Source of the DNA: Syngnathus acus
Taxonomy: Eukaryota > Chordata > Actinopteri > Syngnathiformes > Syngnathidae
DNA length: 64,000 bases
Reading direction: 5' to 3'
NCBI RefSeq assembly: GCF_901709675.1
Contig: NC_051095.1
Span: forward strand, 4,713,956 to 4,777,955
Notes under the pieces: generated by a model
Database searches by the model: none
What the model was told of the DNA's origin: nothing
The model's input: the letters and a program-made list of their open reading frames with translations, nothing else
Made by a program: the position numbers and the translations under genes
In this document: in pieces, positions 34,753 through 47,893 of the stretch
Layout of the letters: every line of letters starts with the position of its first letter
Numbering within the stretch: position 1 is the first letter of the stretch

Positions 34753-35279
34753 CATCAGAACACAAAATAAAAAAATTCCCAGTGAAAACCTGAGGATAGG
34801 TTTCACATAAAAGCAATTACGTGAATTCTGAACAGGTGATTTTGCTCTCGTAATGTAAAAAAAAAAAAAAAAGTCCTACCCTTGCACTCAAGTGAAACTG
34901 GCTTCAGGGGGTGAATGTGGCTTGAACTTAGTTGAAATAAAGTTCTCCGAGTTGTGCAAACACCACTTCCTGGAGCTATTGTGAGTTTTGAGAACTTGCT
35001 GGACTGCAGATATGCCTCATAATGCAAACATATTAAGCTTGGTCATGAGTCATGTGTACTTTTGAGACCCACTAGGGATAATACACTACTTTGTAGTCTG
35101 TGTGAGTGCAGGGCTGGAGCATGGGTCAAAGAAAACAAACAAAAACGTGTTGGAATGAATTTTGACAAAGCTGGAAAGTTGTTGAAAAAGCATGCAACCA
35201 AGTCACAATGACGACTTTGAAGGGTCAAGACAAAGCAAAAGTCAAGAATTAATAAAGCAGAAACGAAAAAAATGGCGAC

Positions 35280-36540
35280 GTCAGGGATAAATTGTCAGAA
35301 CTGTTGTCACCCGACCCCACCCCTCCCCCGCCATACGCGCAATCGTGATCAAGTAAACCAGCCATCGTAAAATTAATTTCTCCATCGAGCCAAACTCGCT
35401 CTGCCTCGCGATAACAATCGTTCCTAAATGGATAAATCTAATCCCGCAATGTCGAGACCGCGGCTGGAGATTGACTTGTTTATGGTTGCGAGCCAAGCAA
35501 GTCAAGAGCAGGCGGAAAACAGTGCAGGGTCCTGAACAGCGAGAGGATGTCTCAGCTGGCGCCAAAATAATAATGATAAAAATAAAATAAAAAAACAGCA
35601 CAACTCTGCGGTCCTTGGCTGAGACAAATTCTCATCTCGGAATCTGTCAAAGGTGATGGACGGCTGAGCATGCGGGCTCACTTTCTGCCGCAATTAAAGC
35701 TTCGCCATAATTTGAGGTCTCGGGAGTCGTGGCACTGAAGAGAATGTGCCATTTTATGATGGAAGTGATTGTAAAGATGGATTAGTGTTATTATGTACGT
35801 GATAGCCAAGAGGTGGTTTACGGTTTGGCCCCGTGCCAGTTGGCTTTACTATCTGATCATAACTCACTAAAATTCCCTCTCTTGGGGTGAAGGATCATTT
35901 GAGATTGCTGGATATAAAAAGCGACAATGAGAAAAGCGTACTTGTAGAAAACGGCTACGAATTAAAACAACATTTTTCGGGAGCTGCGACTGTAAAGGTG
36001 GGGTCGATTAGCATGCGTAGCTAATTAGCATTAAGTATACACCACCAAATGACAACCAGTGTGTTTTCCCAAAAGTTTTCCCAAAACAGACTTCATATCA
36101 TTCGATCTTCATCATTTGCCGGGCATTTACGAGACCCGTCCACGCTGCCCGACCAAGCCCCCCCCCCCTCCCTGCGGGCGATTTATCACGGGCTGTTGTT
36201 TGCGGCGGCGCCTCCATTTTACAGTTCAGTGTTCATGAAAAGGAGCTTGCGCCACTGCCGCTATCTGTCAAGCGTTGCCCGCCAATGCACACACACCGCT
36301 TTCTCTCGTTCGGGCCAGTGGTCTTCCACCGCCCACCCTACTCCCATACCACCTCCGCCCCTCCCAACTGACATTTTCACAAGTGCACCTTCATCAATTT
36401 TGCCCTTCGACGCCATCGGTGAAGGTAGGGAGATGTTGACTCGATGGCCGAGTGCTGACAAGGCTATCTTAAATTCAAATTTATGGTGTGAAAAAGTTCT
36501 CCCGCTTCTCCTCCTACGCAATTTCTATTTGGGGTTTTGA
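35280..36540. other. Upstream flank of the gene: candidate conserved blocks and a noncoding open frame
   Basis: 35330-35720 holds ATCGTGATCAAGTAAACC, AAATTAATTTCTCCATCG and CCGCAATTAAAGCTTCGCC. 36049-36540 carries a 163-codon plus-strand frame whose product is P- and S-rich with no domain; the reverse strand is open too (86 codons). I read both as regulatory or neutral DNA. Confidence 0.3.
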
Positions 36541-36668
36541 GCTGCAACCTGAAGTTGGGGTCAAGCGTGCTGAGATGGACTTGGTGGTTCGCAGTTACTC
36601 CATTCCAGTTGCTTAAAAATAGGGGGGGAGTGGTATATGGGTTGGAATTATGTTTGGGGTTACTGCTA

Positions 36669-36972
36669 GAGGTGTAAATATTAATCGATTAATCGACAAC
36701 AAATCGATGATCAAATTAATTGCAATCAAGTAATCGTTTAGAACCGTTGTTTAACTTAAGACTGCACCAAAATAATTTATTAGCAAACATCAGCTCTGAC
36801 TTTGGTAAACAATGGCTGCCAATTTCCTCTTGTGTGATATTGCTTAACTGTTGTTTGGTCGTTTTTATTTTTTAAATCTCACTAACTAATAACAAATAAA
36901 AATAATTGCTTAATAAACAAATAGATCTTCATTCAAATAAAATTGTATTTTATTAATTGATTAATCGATGGA
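36669..36972. mobile_element. Dispersed AT-rich element with AATCGATTAATCGA ends
   Basis: The left part reads TATTAATCGATTAATCGAC followed by ATCGATGATCAAATTAATTG; the right part reads AATTGATTAATCGATGG, the inverse of the left end. A diverged partial copy lies at about 14906-14995. This looks like a non-autonomous DNA element, family unnamed here. Confidence 0.45.
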
Positions 36973-38234
36973 ATAATTAAATAATAATAATATTAAATAA
37001 TAATAATATTTAGAAAATAATAATATATGTATATGTGTAATAAAATATAATATATAATAATACTTTCTATCATAATAATAATTAAAATAACTATTTGATA
37101 GCGGCAGCTAGTTAGGTCCCAATATTTAATTATTTATTTATTTATTATAATACTTGGGTCGAAAGTTGTGTTATTGTTTGTAGTTAGGAGTAGTTCCCAC
37201 TCAATTTGAAGTTCAGTGCCAGAATCTTAGCGATCATTGTTCAGATTTAAGGACAGAGCGCTGGATTTAATTTCTAATTTATTAATATCTAGATTAAGAG
37301 CTTTTGTTTGTTGCTTCCCACTTTCTAATTAAAATGGAGATATCAACTGAATCCATCTGGAAGCGAACGGGTAACTGACTAAAGAATTTGAATGACGTGT
37401 TTGCGAAAACAAGGTGCCTCGTTCGCCAGCTCTGAGGTTTATGGGATGGCTCCCAGCTGTCACTCTAGTGTTGTGAATCTGCGGTGCCGTAATATCTTAA
37501 TTGTTTCAAATTAAATGCTCGTAAAAGCGGCAAAGGCAAATTAGTTTGCTCCCCCTTTCCACCTCCCCCACTTTCCGGCGAATCTAAAGCAGCCCCTCGA
37601 CTTGCATTTGCGCGGGAGGCAGTTGAGAACGGTGGAACGGCTCCCGCGCGACTTAGCTGGTGTGGAATTAGCTTTTATGGTTTGTTAGCAATCAACCAAT
37701 CAAAGCGCGAGAGGGTCTCTCATTCTTTCTTTTTCCGTTACCAATCTTGCTTTGTGTATCTCAACAAATGGAACTATCCTGTGAGGTTTCGTACGCTAAG
37801 TTGTCCATCTCCTTCACAGCACCACTGAGTTCAGGTGCACCCCCCCTTTGCAGATGTGGAGAATAATCACAAAGCCCCCGTTTATTCTCCCCCTCTGTAT
37901 GAACACATCTCGGCTCTTTTAAACACAATTCTCAGTCTGAATGGATATCAGCATGTCCATTTAGCCACGGTTAACTTGACACCCTCCACTCCACTCCCGC
38001 GCGGCAAAAGAGCATCTCCGAATGAAGCCCCCACCAGGCGAATCAAGAAGGCAATTATGCGGCATTACATGTTGCAAAGTGGTTCCGCGGCAGGGGCGGC
38101 CGCAGCGATTATCGTCAAAATAAAACCCTGACTGAGGAGGGACGACTCCACTTGGAAGCCTCCAGAAGCGCCATTGTCGCCCGGCTCCGTATTGGAAATA
38201 TGTCCTTAAGCTAGGACCTCCATAAGTTATTGCA

Positions 38235-38564
38235 CAGGTGTCAAACTCAAGGCCTGGGGGCCAGATACGGCCCGCCACATCATTTTATGTGGCCCGCAAA
38301 GACAAATTGTGCATCAAATTTGTGTGTCATTACTAGAATTGCAAATTGTCTTCACTTTTAATAATATCTTTTTTCTTTTAAAATATTTGACCAGTTTTTA
38401 CTCGTCTGATTTGAAAACGAGTTATTTGTCAGTTTGTTTTGTAGCTTTTACTGTATATAATATGAGGTGCTCATACATTTATTTGGGTTGACAGTCATCA
38501 TGGCCCTCCGAAAGAAGCTATGACTACAACGTGGCCCGCGAAAAAAATGAGTTTGACACCCCTG
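38235..38564. mobile_element. hAT-like non-autonomous DNA transposon, copy 2 (inverted relative to copy 1)
   Basis: It starts CAGGTGTCAAACTCAAGGCC and ends ATGAGTTTGACACCCCTG. The interior matches the reverse complement of the copy at 8.1 kb (CAGTTTTTACTCGTCTGATT, ATGAGGTGCTCATACATTTA). GTTATT occurs just outside both ends, a probable remnant of the target-site duplication. The left tip has lost two G residues. Confidence 0.72.
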
Positions 38565-39186
38565 TGTTATTCTGTTTATTTCAATTGAATCTACGATTTG
38601 GTCTTAAGCTATCGCACAAAGAAAAGATGGCGCTGGCTAAACAAAGGCTTTAATTAGCCAGTACGAACATTTCTAAACTGCGAAAAGAAAGCAATGAATA
38701 TCTAGCATTCTATCTTTGTGACGCGGGAATGCCTGAAATGTTGCTAACCAAAACAAAATGATGGCGTTGACTGAACATGAATAACACACTTCGAATTTCC
38801 CTAAAATGGCAGCGAATCAATTCCGTGTTTGTGGCCTTGTCACTGTGTGCACATCTAATGGCCGGGGTGTAATCCACCGGCTAATCTGCTGACAGCCCGT
38901 GTGACACGGCATTAGTTTTGTGTCACCGCCCGGCGCGCTGCGCCATGCGACTCAACTCGACATGTTTTGCGGGTCACAAAAAACGAGTGCCTTGCTCTTC
39001 CATCACGGCAAATTATGTTGAAGCGTGTGGTCGGCCATATTTGCGAAGTCCGTTAGCAAACATTGGATTTGCTATCGTTTGGGACCAAATTAGATGTATG
39101 TAGCTAGCTAGCGCCTCGTGGCTTAATCAGGTGTTTGCATTTTCAGATTACATGGAAACAACTTAATTGGCTTGTGAAGTTAATTA

Positions 39187-39200
39187 CTGCCCCCTACTGG
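39187..39200 (-). promoter_or_regulatory. CTCF-like core motif, minus orientation
   Basis: Minus-strand CCAGTAGGGGGCAG is a full match to CCASYAGRKGGCRS. It lies in unique sequence about 0.6 kb right of hAT-like copy 2. Confidence 0.5.
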
Positions 39201-39779
39201 GGTGGAATTTTATTGATCACAATTTTCGACTTGCTGTTTCATTTTGATTAGAAAGCAAATTGAGTTTAATTCGGCATATGTTCATTCTCTAAGAACTGAA
39301 ATCATGTTATTGGGTCAATTTGACGAAAAAACACCAATCATACTTTAAGTTGTTTTCAGTCTATTACTAATGATTGCAATCAATATTTATAGATCTCACA
39401 TACAGAATATCTGAGGTGAGCTTTCTTTCTGTTTCTTTTATGTGCAGGATTGAGAACTCAACCACTGTTTGGCATTATAGTTGAGCCTTGCCAAAGCTCT
39501 TTTGTCCGCCAGGGTCGAGCTTTGCCTTCACCTCGAGATGCGTAGAAATGCATCAAGCTTCCCGCCGCTCGAGGGGAAGTTGCAGGAGAGATTGCTTGAA
39601 ACGCCGATAACCCGGCCGAGGTTTTGGGCCGAGCTGTAGCAAGTCGACTTTAAGACGACTTTTAATTACTGGCCTTTTGAAAAGGGGATCAAGGCAAGAG
39701 GAGAAAGACTGCATGCTTTGGAAGGAGATTTAGCCTGCGATGGGGCAACTGATAAGATTCATTTTCTAAAAAGAAAAAA

Positions 39780-40285
39780 TATAATAATCAGGTATCGTGT
39801 TGAGAACTACAGGAGAGCACGGTGGGTGGATTAAGATAACAATCGAGTCGAGAGCAAAGCTTGCGGTGGACATTTTAAGAGACCTTAGTCACCAAAGTCC
39901 AGAACGGGCTACTATGGTTGGTTTAGGACTGAATCAGCCATCAGACAGAAACCAACGGAAACCTCCGTCACGTTGTCACTTGGTGACGAAGACATTGTTG
40001 ACGACCCCCCCGGGAGCGATTATTACCGAGCTTCATGTCATGAAAGCAGGAGCGCTTGCCAAAATACTGTCAGTGGCGGAGAGCCTTGACGGCTCGTCCA
40101 GCTGTGGCCTCGTCGCCTTCTCCTTTCCAGTTGCTGGGAAGAGAATAAGACAGACTCTTCTCACGTCATCCAGTGACAAGCGACAGGGTCGCGTTTGTCC
40201 TCTTGTACTAATGACGTGTCGTCGCCAGTGGAGCGTCGGAAATACTCTACTGAATATAATGGTCGCTCCCCCCATAAATTAATTG
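39780..40285. other. Block open on both strands, judged noncoding
   Basis: A plus-strand frame of 161 codons from ATG 39797 (contains PGAIITELHVMKAGALAKI) overlaps an 80-codon minus frame at 40275-40033. The composition is less biased than other long frames, so I flag it, but no splice sites, domain or start context support a gene. It may be a conserved noncoding element: GCGATTATTACCGAGCTTC and CTTCATGTCATGAAAGCAGG look non-random. Confidence 0.3.
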
Positions 40286-41670
40286 TAAGAATCATATATT
40301 ATATTACATATTATATATAATTTATTTTATATAACTTATATATCATTTATTTGATATAACTAGTGATATATATGTATAATATATAACTAATAAAATATAT
40401 ATATATTACATTTTATTTGAGAATCTTTAATTATCCTTTATTTATTGGCTAATGTACAATTAGCTTTTATTCATTTATTTATTTATTTATTGTTCGTTTG
40501 TTTGTGTGTTTGTTTGTTTGCTAATATACTACTAGCTTTTTATTGATGTTTCATTTTAAGTAAGTTTAGGAAGTTTGGGTCCCGGAAAAGAACCGCGTAT
40601 TCTGTCCAACCACTATTTTATGTCTTATTCAGCAAAATTAAACTCATCGAACTGTGCAATTTGGTGCAACGAAAGGATTCGATATTTGATTCTCAGCATA
40701 CTCAGAAATCTAAAAAATTGCTGTGTTGTTCAGTAGGTAAATTAACTCGAGCAGGAGGCAGTTAAATTGCCATTTGTGCGCAATATGGAACATCAAAACA
40801 AAGCCAACTCGCGTTGCATGGAGCAAATGGCACAAAATCTATCTGCTTGTAGACCTGACAGCTTTCCTGCATTAAAATTCAGATTACAAAACAACGTGGA
40901 CATACCCCGGGCGTGTTCGCTCTGAGTGTTGGCTGGCAAGCCCTTCCAATTAAAACAGAAATTGGACGTATTGTAAATAAAACGCAATATCGCAAATACT
41001 TTTTTTTACAGTGATAGCCCGACCGACACCCGCCTAACCCTGAAAGAAAAAGTTCAGGGTTTAGTCCTAGAGCATTTTCCTCTTGTTTCCCTCACGCTAA
41101 CTATGCGTGACGCCTGAACAGAAGCACGGGAGCTGTGCTGCCGAGGTGCCATGTGGTGAGACTGAAGTTCCCCCGAAGAACGGCTCTGGGCGCACACCTG
41201 AGCCCCGTCATGCCGAGCGCACGCAGTCAACTTGACGTGAGCCGACAGTAGCCACCATTAGCCATTCCCAGGCTTAAATGAGCATACAGGTGAGCACAGG
41301 CGCGTGTGTATGACGGGGGGGTTGGGGGAAGAAAAAAAAAAACTGTGGGCTGTGCAGCAAAGATTGGCAGCAACAGAGGAAACGGCAGAGCCGGTCAACG
41401 AGAGATAGCGGAGAGTGGCGGCTGGAAATGGAGGAAGCGCGGCAAAGGCCACAATTTGCTCCTCACGTAGGCGACCAATCCTCAAAGACACTTTCATCCA
41501 CCCTCAGGTTGCTGCAACAATTCTTTTTTTTTTTTAGAGTCACATAGCAACAATTGACTCCAGCCAAGACCAGTGGTGAGCAAAATAATCAATTTAAGAC
41601 TTTATGACCAGTTGGTAAATCACAACATATCATAAAAGGCTCCAGACATGGTGGTTGTCTAAGGTCAATG
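40285..41670. other. AT-rich stretch then unique GC-moderate sequence
   Basis: 40285-40560 is TATA and TTTATTTATT low complexity. 41040-41500 is balanced with no recognisable exon. The minus frame at 41497-41258 lacks domains. Confidence 0.5.
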
Positions 41671-41678
41671 ATCAAAGC

Positions 41679-41989
41679 TACTGTATTTTCTGCACTATAA
41701 GGCGCACTACATTATAAGGCGCACCTTCAATGAATGGCCCATTTGAAAACTTTGTCCATACATAAGGCGCACCGGATTGTAAGGCGCATCTTCAATGAAT
41801 GGCCCATTTTAAAACTTTGTCCATATATAAGATATATACATTTGGCCCGCGGGCCGGACTTTGGACACGCCTGCTGTAGTGGCTCAATATTGGTCCATAT
41901 ATAAGGCGCACCTGATTATAAGGCGCACTGTCGGCTTTTGAGAAAATTTGAGGTTTTTAGGTGCGCCTTATAGTGCGGAAAATACGGTA
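41679..41989. mobile_element. Foldback/MITE element with TACTGTATTTTCTGCACTAT ends, containing a nested fragment
   Basis: The first about 30 bases (TACTGTATTTTCTGCACTAT and AAGGCGCAC) are the inverted repeat of the last 30 (GTGCGCCTTATAGTGCGGAA and AATACGGTA). Inside, a segment with TTCAATGAATGGCCCATTT is tandemly repeated twice. At 41841-41879 sits GGCCCGCGGGCCGGACTTTG, the end of a different fish repeat, apparently inserted or recombined in. No coding capacity. Confidence 0.7.
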
Positions 41990-43330
41990 GATTTTATTCC
42001 ATTTTTTTGTAACTTTCAACTTCCTTTGCAACAACAATGAAGTGAGTGACTTTAAAAAAATGAAAGCACGGCTGACTAACACACTACGTCATGTCCCAAG
42101 GCCTTGCCCTAATTATTCCCTCACTGTTACAAACTCAAATCCACGACGTTAGCCACAAATGGGCATTTAAATGAACATTACAACAAATACAGACATGAGT
42201 CGCTAGCGATAGCATATCATAGCAATCCCCAGACAGTGTACAAATGTGGATTGAATTTCACTGAAGCAGAGGGAAACAGACAGGCTGAGAAATAGCAGTC
42301 TGTTTGCATTCAGCGCCTTTTTGTTTTTGTGTTACCGGGCGGAAAACGTCGCTCCACTGATTTGATGGTTCATCTCACAAACTGTCAAAAAACACTCGCA
42401 GCCATCGCAAAAGTTTGGACCTTTCTCAGCATTGCAAATATTCTTGGTCTTTACATGTAAACCACATACAAGAATAGTGCGGCTATTATTTTCTTGTGAG
42501 AGAATTTAGTAGGATTTTCTGTACTAAAACTAAAATAAGACTTAGATTCAATTGACTGCAAACTATCAGAAAAAAAATCTAACAATTTAATCAACGCTAT
42601 TACTAAGCTTTTTAATCAATATTTATACCTCACAAATCACACCCTATTTTGATACATAAAGTACACCGATACTAAAACGATACTGTTAGCATTAAGCTAG
42701 CACTTTGATGCCATCACATGGTTTAGTTGAACATTTCGGTGCTTCGCTATACTGTCAAGTGTTTATATTTGTTTAAGTCATATATTAAATTTCAACTGTG
42801 AGTTGTATTTCGTACCAGTATTTAGTACTGTGCAAGCCAAGTCCATAGAGCTTCAAGGCAAACAAATCTAGGGGAACATTAGCATCTCCACAACCCTACA
42901 TTTTCCTACATTTGCGTGGGTGCAATTGGCCAGGTCAGTGTGAATCCAAAGTTGTGCAACTCCGACCACAGGCGCAGCTTTCGATTGTGTCAGCACACTA
43001 AGAAAAAACAATGCTTACCTTTCAGCACTCAGGCAGACTTTCCAGGAGTTCACAAGCTGCGGGATGACAACAAAAGGCCATCAACATCGGCAATAACAGC
43101 ATGTTTGGGCATTGCGGAAGCATCGTAATCACAGTTATACGGTGTAAAGGGCAAACATTTATTATGCGCTGATTACACTCGACAGGGTCGTGGGCTGAAA
43201 CGTTCTTCAACCAATAACTCGAAGTAGGTCCTTAGTCGCTTTTCTAGGGTACCAGTGAAAAGGTTAAAGATTGAGCGTCGGGGAGGTTAGCACATCACCG
43301 TTCAAGGTCTTTAGATGAATGCCAAGTTCT
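41990..43330. other. Plain unique sequence, no feature seen
   Basis: No repeat family, exon or strong motif cluster noticed; moderately AT-rich with short frames. Confidence 0.4.
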
Positions 43331-44840
43331 CTTTCAAAAGCATCGAGAGAGAATTAATCATGTGATTGATGGCCGGCATCTCTTCCACGCACCGCTTCCC
43401 TTGTTTTCCAGCTGGGAGATAAAAATTCATGCTTAGCAATGGTCGCCAGCGCAATTGATTCTGGCAGGCGGCGCGGTGCGAGGGGGCTAAGCATCTGAAT
43501 AGCTGCCGTCAAAAAGATGAGGGGGGGGGGGGATTTATTCCTAGTTCATATGCAAGCCGTATCGCGGAATTGCTGAGACGACGGTTGTACAGCGTTGCTG
43601 CCTTTTCACATAATCGCTAGCGACTCTTGTCACTGGCTTACGGGTGCCACGTCTTATCAACGTACGCAATGAACGCTCGCCGCCATTTGCTCGGACGTGA
43701 CAAATCCTTTACAATTCCAAAATCATCGCCTTGTAATTACCGCCGACTGGAAATAGGTCTGCGAGTCGAGTCTTCGGCTTATCTGCGCGACGTGACATTT
43801 TCCAATCTGATTTTTCACCGTGCGTTGCAAAGGGGGGAGAGCAGAAGTTAATTGGTAGGCCCTATTGGTCTGATCGACAACAACTGTATCCTGGTTGGTC
43901 AAGGAGCGGCGTAAATGATTAACGACTGCGCCGTACTTATCAGCGGGTCATAAGGGAGGCACCTGTCTGTGGTTCTACTGCCCTACATAGATTTATGGCT
44001 CATAAACGGCCTTGAATAAAGCCACTGCTACCCCGTGGGACTAATAGCGTGGAGTTTAGGAGGATTATGCAAAGCCAATTTAGCAACTCGGTAGGTACAA
44101 CAGGTAATAACTTGTTGAATCCGAGCATGGAGCCGATTGCGGAAGAGAAAACTGTTGCTGTTTGTTAACACGGTGAGACATATGCAAGGAGGCGACGATC
44201 GATGAAGGTGTTTTATTCAAGTTGGTTGGCCATTTTGGAACTCTTACTTTGTTTGAAAAGTTTAACAGCTTTTAGATTGACAGAAAAATTAAATCCGCAA
44301 AGGGAGAGAACCGAGATTCTGAAAACGGCGTCTGACGCTAGTGTGGCCATGTTAGCTAGCGAGAAGGAATCGGTCACAATGCCGAGATGCTGTTAGGGTC
44401 GCGCCCCACAGGTTCAAACTGATAGCCCGGTTCATTTGTCGGTATCTGGTGCGGTGGATTAAATGTGGAGGAATGCCGGGAAATCCAAAATGATGTGTTG
44501 CCTTCCTTCCAATTCCCATTGCAATACAATCTGAGTATTGGCCTTAATTTGATCCAGATTAGAGAGATGTCTTCTTGGGGTCAAAGTCCCTTACCTGGAT
44601 ACCCCCCCCCCCTTGCCCCTTTGGAAATTCTCTATAAATTGCCCCTTCTGACAGCCAGCCGTCAACCCGGGAGCAATTTAAAAAGCCTGCCAGTCCACAG
44701 GGCTGCCTATCAGCCGAGCTGCCACAACGCAGACAGGAACTCCACCGCCAGCAAACACGGAATGTCAGCTAGCTCCCCCAAAATTCCAACGGCTGAAGGG
44801 GCCAAAGACACGTTCTCAAAGATGCGTTAGGGGAATGACA
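43330..44840. promoter_or_regulatory. Cluster of candidate conserved noncoding elements
   Basis: Blocks include GAGAATTAATCATGTGATTG (43351), CTTATCAGCGGGTCATAAGG (43937), AGGATTATGCAAAGCCAATT (44061), AATCCAAAATGATGTG with CCCATTGCAATACAATCTG (44483-44535) and CCTTAATTTGATCCAGATTA (44540). Unique, balanced sequence interrupted by a poly-G at 43521-43532. Confidence 0.38.
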
Positions 44841-46360
44841 GAACATATTAGTGAGTGTTGTGTCACAAAGGTCTTTTTTTCTTCTGGTCGCCACCTCAAA
44901 TGCTGAGACAAGGAGCCGCCACGTCGTCCCGTCGTGCCTGAAGCGGCTCCCCAGACGGAACTCGACTAAATGCGCACGCTGCCCGAAACGATCAAGCGTA
45001 AACAGTCCGGGTTGGAGGATTGGCAGCTTGCTGCCGCGTACTTCTCTCTGCCATATGTCTTTGTCAGAAATATTTGCCGGGATGCAGGAGAGGAAATCAA
45101 TCCCCCCCGGTTTTCCGCACGTCACAAAAACAAAGTCGCACCGGCGGTGATGCTCGGCAGATCGGCGCCAACGGAACAACTGGCTGCCGATGACGGACCA
45201 GATGGTCCCCGGCGTCTAATCGGCGTTTAGCGGCGAAGAAGAACAGTTGATGCCTTGTTCTTCCTGTCTCAATTAGCAGCCGCCAAAGATGGATGAAAAA
45301 TCGGACCCATCAAAGATGAATTTTTCTTAAAAAATCCAACATATGTCGTCATCACATCATCTGACAGTTGCTACTTTACTAAATTGGCACGAAGGCTCTT
45401 TTGCACAACTGCTTCTGGGCAGCCGACATGTGCTACGGAGCCTCGCCGTTCGCCTTTCAGTTTGTGTCGTCGCAGCAGCAGCGGCGGCGGCATGTTTGCC
45501 AACAGCCACGAGAGCAAATGGAACAAAAGCTCCAGTTGGCCGGGTCACACTGTGATTTACCTCAGGGCTCTCGGCATGTTTTGCATGGACTGGGGTGGGT
45601 AATTTTGGGCTCCATTAGCGAGAGAGAAAGAGAGACGAGAGAGGTAGACGGAGACATTTTTTTTTGCCCGAGGTGAGCTGGCATTAGGGGGACACCCCCT
45701 CCCCCTCTATCCCATTCAGCCAGGAACGTTAATGGAGTTGAAGTGGGTCATCTTGAGTTAAATTGAAGCCGCTGCCAATGGAAGAGGCTTTGAAGCAACA
45801 ACCATTTAGCAATTGCTGTAACGCTATGTGGCAACCTCAGAGTGGACCATCGGTCTTGCAAAGCTTACGTCAACATTTGCTGAACATCATTTATTTTCAG
45901 AGAGGATAATTTAAAATTAAAAAATAATTTAAAGCATTTTTTTTATATTTTTTTAAATATGCCATGTTTTTTTTTCTAAATATGCCCAAAATGTTTTTTT
46001 CCTAATTTGTCAGATTTTTTTTTAAATATGCCAAGGTTCCGGAATTACAGCACACTTTCCAAACTCCTAAAGCCGCTCACCAGAAATCTCGAGTTCCAGA
46101 AAGACGGTATTTTCATTTATCACTCATCAATTAATTTTCAGTCGCCAGTCATCTGTGCATCCAACAACACTGCTGCTCCGCTTAGCTTTTAGCGCTGACG
46201 CGTTTCTGTGTCGTCCAACCAATTTTTCAAAAGTACATCCTATTTAAATAATTGTAATAAAGAGCTCCCTTCTGAGTTTTATGTTTTCCGAATACCTCTC
46301 TTTAGCCAACAGGTCTCCTTAACGGCACAAGTGTCCTTCCCTTGCCCTTTTTTTCTATGG
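44840..46360. other. GC-rich block followed by AT-rich low complexity
   Basis: 44850-45240 and 45340-45680 have frames open on two strands (up to 136 codons) because of GC content. GCAGCAGCAGCGGCGGCGGC at 45473 is a short CAG/CGG-like run. 45890-46030 is poly-T/AT-rich. No gene supported. Confidence 0.4.
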
Positions 46361-46940
46361 GCAAAAGTCATTAGCGAAAGGGTTAAAAGACACGTCGGAC
46401 AACCGTATGTTTCCATAATTACCTTGCTCTGGTGTCACGATGCGGACAGAAAGCTTTCTGCTAAAACGCCACGGTGGCGTTTCAATTACGCCGCCTCTTG
46501 TTGCTCGGCCCGGCGAACATTGGAAAGCGGCGGAAGGTGACAAAAGGTGACGATGTTATCGCGGCGCCTAGCGTAACGTGGGGTCGTTGTTATCACGCAG
46601 TAGTCAGGACGCACGCGTAAAACGCTCCCGGTGGCTTTGACGCTTTAAATTACACGCAATTAAAATAAGACACCGCCACTTTAAATATGCCCTTGGGGAT
46701 TTTTGAAGCGCTGTTTGGATCCGTGCAGCTTTGATACAACCCGATGGGATGCAAGACCACAAAATCAATGCGGACTTATTGTGCTACATGTTCTCACCCC
46801 CGCCCTTCTCGGGCTCACTTCTATTACACCGTGATTTAAAGTTGAGATTCTCCAGCCCAATTTGAAGTTATTACGGCCAACTGGAGTTAATGGATAAGAC
46901 AAGCACCTTGCATTATTAATTAAGGAGATTGATTTGAGTC
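46360..46940. promoter_or_regulatory. Candidate conserved noncoding block
   Basis: AAAGTCATTAGCGAAAGGG, TTCCATAATTACCTTGCTC, TTTAAATTACACGCAATTAA and TTGCATTATTAATTAAGG (46908) precede the CT repeat. Minus and plus frames overlap without splice support. Confidence 0.33.
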
Positions 46941-46952
46941 TTTGAAGCTTTT

Positions 46953-46953
<1 letters not shown>

Positions 46954-46988
<35 letters not shown>
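46954..46988 (+). repeat. (CT)n microsatellite
   Basis: A run of CT of about 35 bases followed by GCACACACA. Simple repeat. Confidence 0.95.
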
Positions 46989-46991
<3 letters not shown>

Positions 46992-47893
46992 CACACAAAC
47001 GTCGCCAGAAGGCTTGGCTTGAAGAAAGCAGGAGATTAAAACGATCCATTTAGTTTGCTCCTATGAAAATTCATTGGGTTAAAATCTTTCATTATTGTTT
47101 TTACACTCCTGTTTGTTTGTTTTTACAACTTCTTATTAAGGCCTGAACAGTTCTTGGAATTGCTTTGATTATTCTTCATTTGACAAATCCTTTTGGGGGG
47201 CCTCAACAATCCTCAAAACAGGATGGTTAACAACTCATTATACTCCAAACTAAATAAATATAAAAATAAAGCTTGAGTAAAAGCACACTTCCTTCCCCAG
47301 GTAATGACTTCTGTTGCTAACATTACGTTACGATATAAATAGTTCAGTAGTGTCAAGCAGAGGCTGCTGCATGCCAAAACGTATTTTATTTTTTTTGCCA
47401 CCCCACCAAGGTCAGTAGGTCTCGGCTGGCTTCCTCCGGGAGGGCCGTGCATCATCCCGGGCTGAGTCATAAGTTGCCCACCGGTACGATGCATCACTCT
47501 CAGTTACACCACGCAGAGTATTTATTTGGAAGGCCACCCAACCAACGGCCCACGGGAGAGTCATCGTATGCAAATATGAGGGATGGACGCCCAGTTCACC
47601 TTGCCGTTGCGCCGCTGGGCCGACAGAGGGTCGTTTAGCCGGCCGGGAAGAGGCAACAGCGGGCAACCGTAACATTCTGCAGGTTTTGGGTTTTTTTTGC
47701 AGTCAGGGAAAAATGTTGGAAAAATTGTTTTCTAGTCTAAAAGATCTGCTAAAATTACATTAAATATTTTTTCCATGGTCAATCTACTGTATTTTTAATA
47801 CTAATATTAAATATGACCCAAAGGGCTAAAAAGGGGACAAGTCCACTTTATATATTTTTTTGGGTCAAATAAAATAATTAATTCCCGTACACC

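Noticed and set aside
36049-36540. 163-codon plus-strand frame as a gene
   Set aside because: Proline/serine-rich product with the reverse strand also open; no homology recognised and no splice sites.
44769-45179. 136-codon minus-strand frame as an exon
   Set aside because: Overlapping open frames on the plus strand and no strong acceptor/donor pair; composition-driven.
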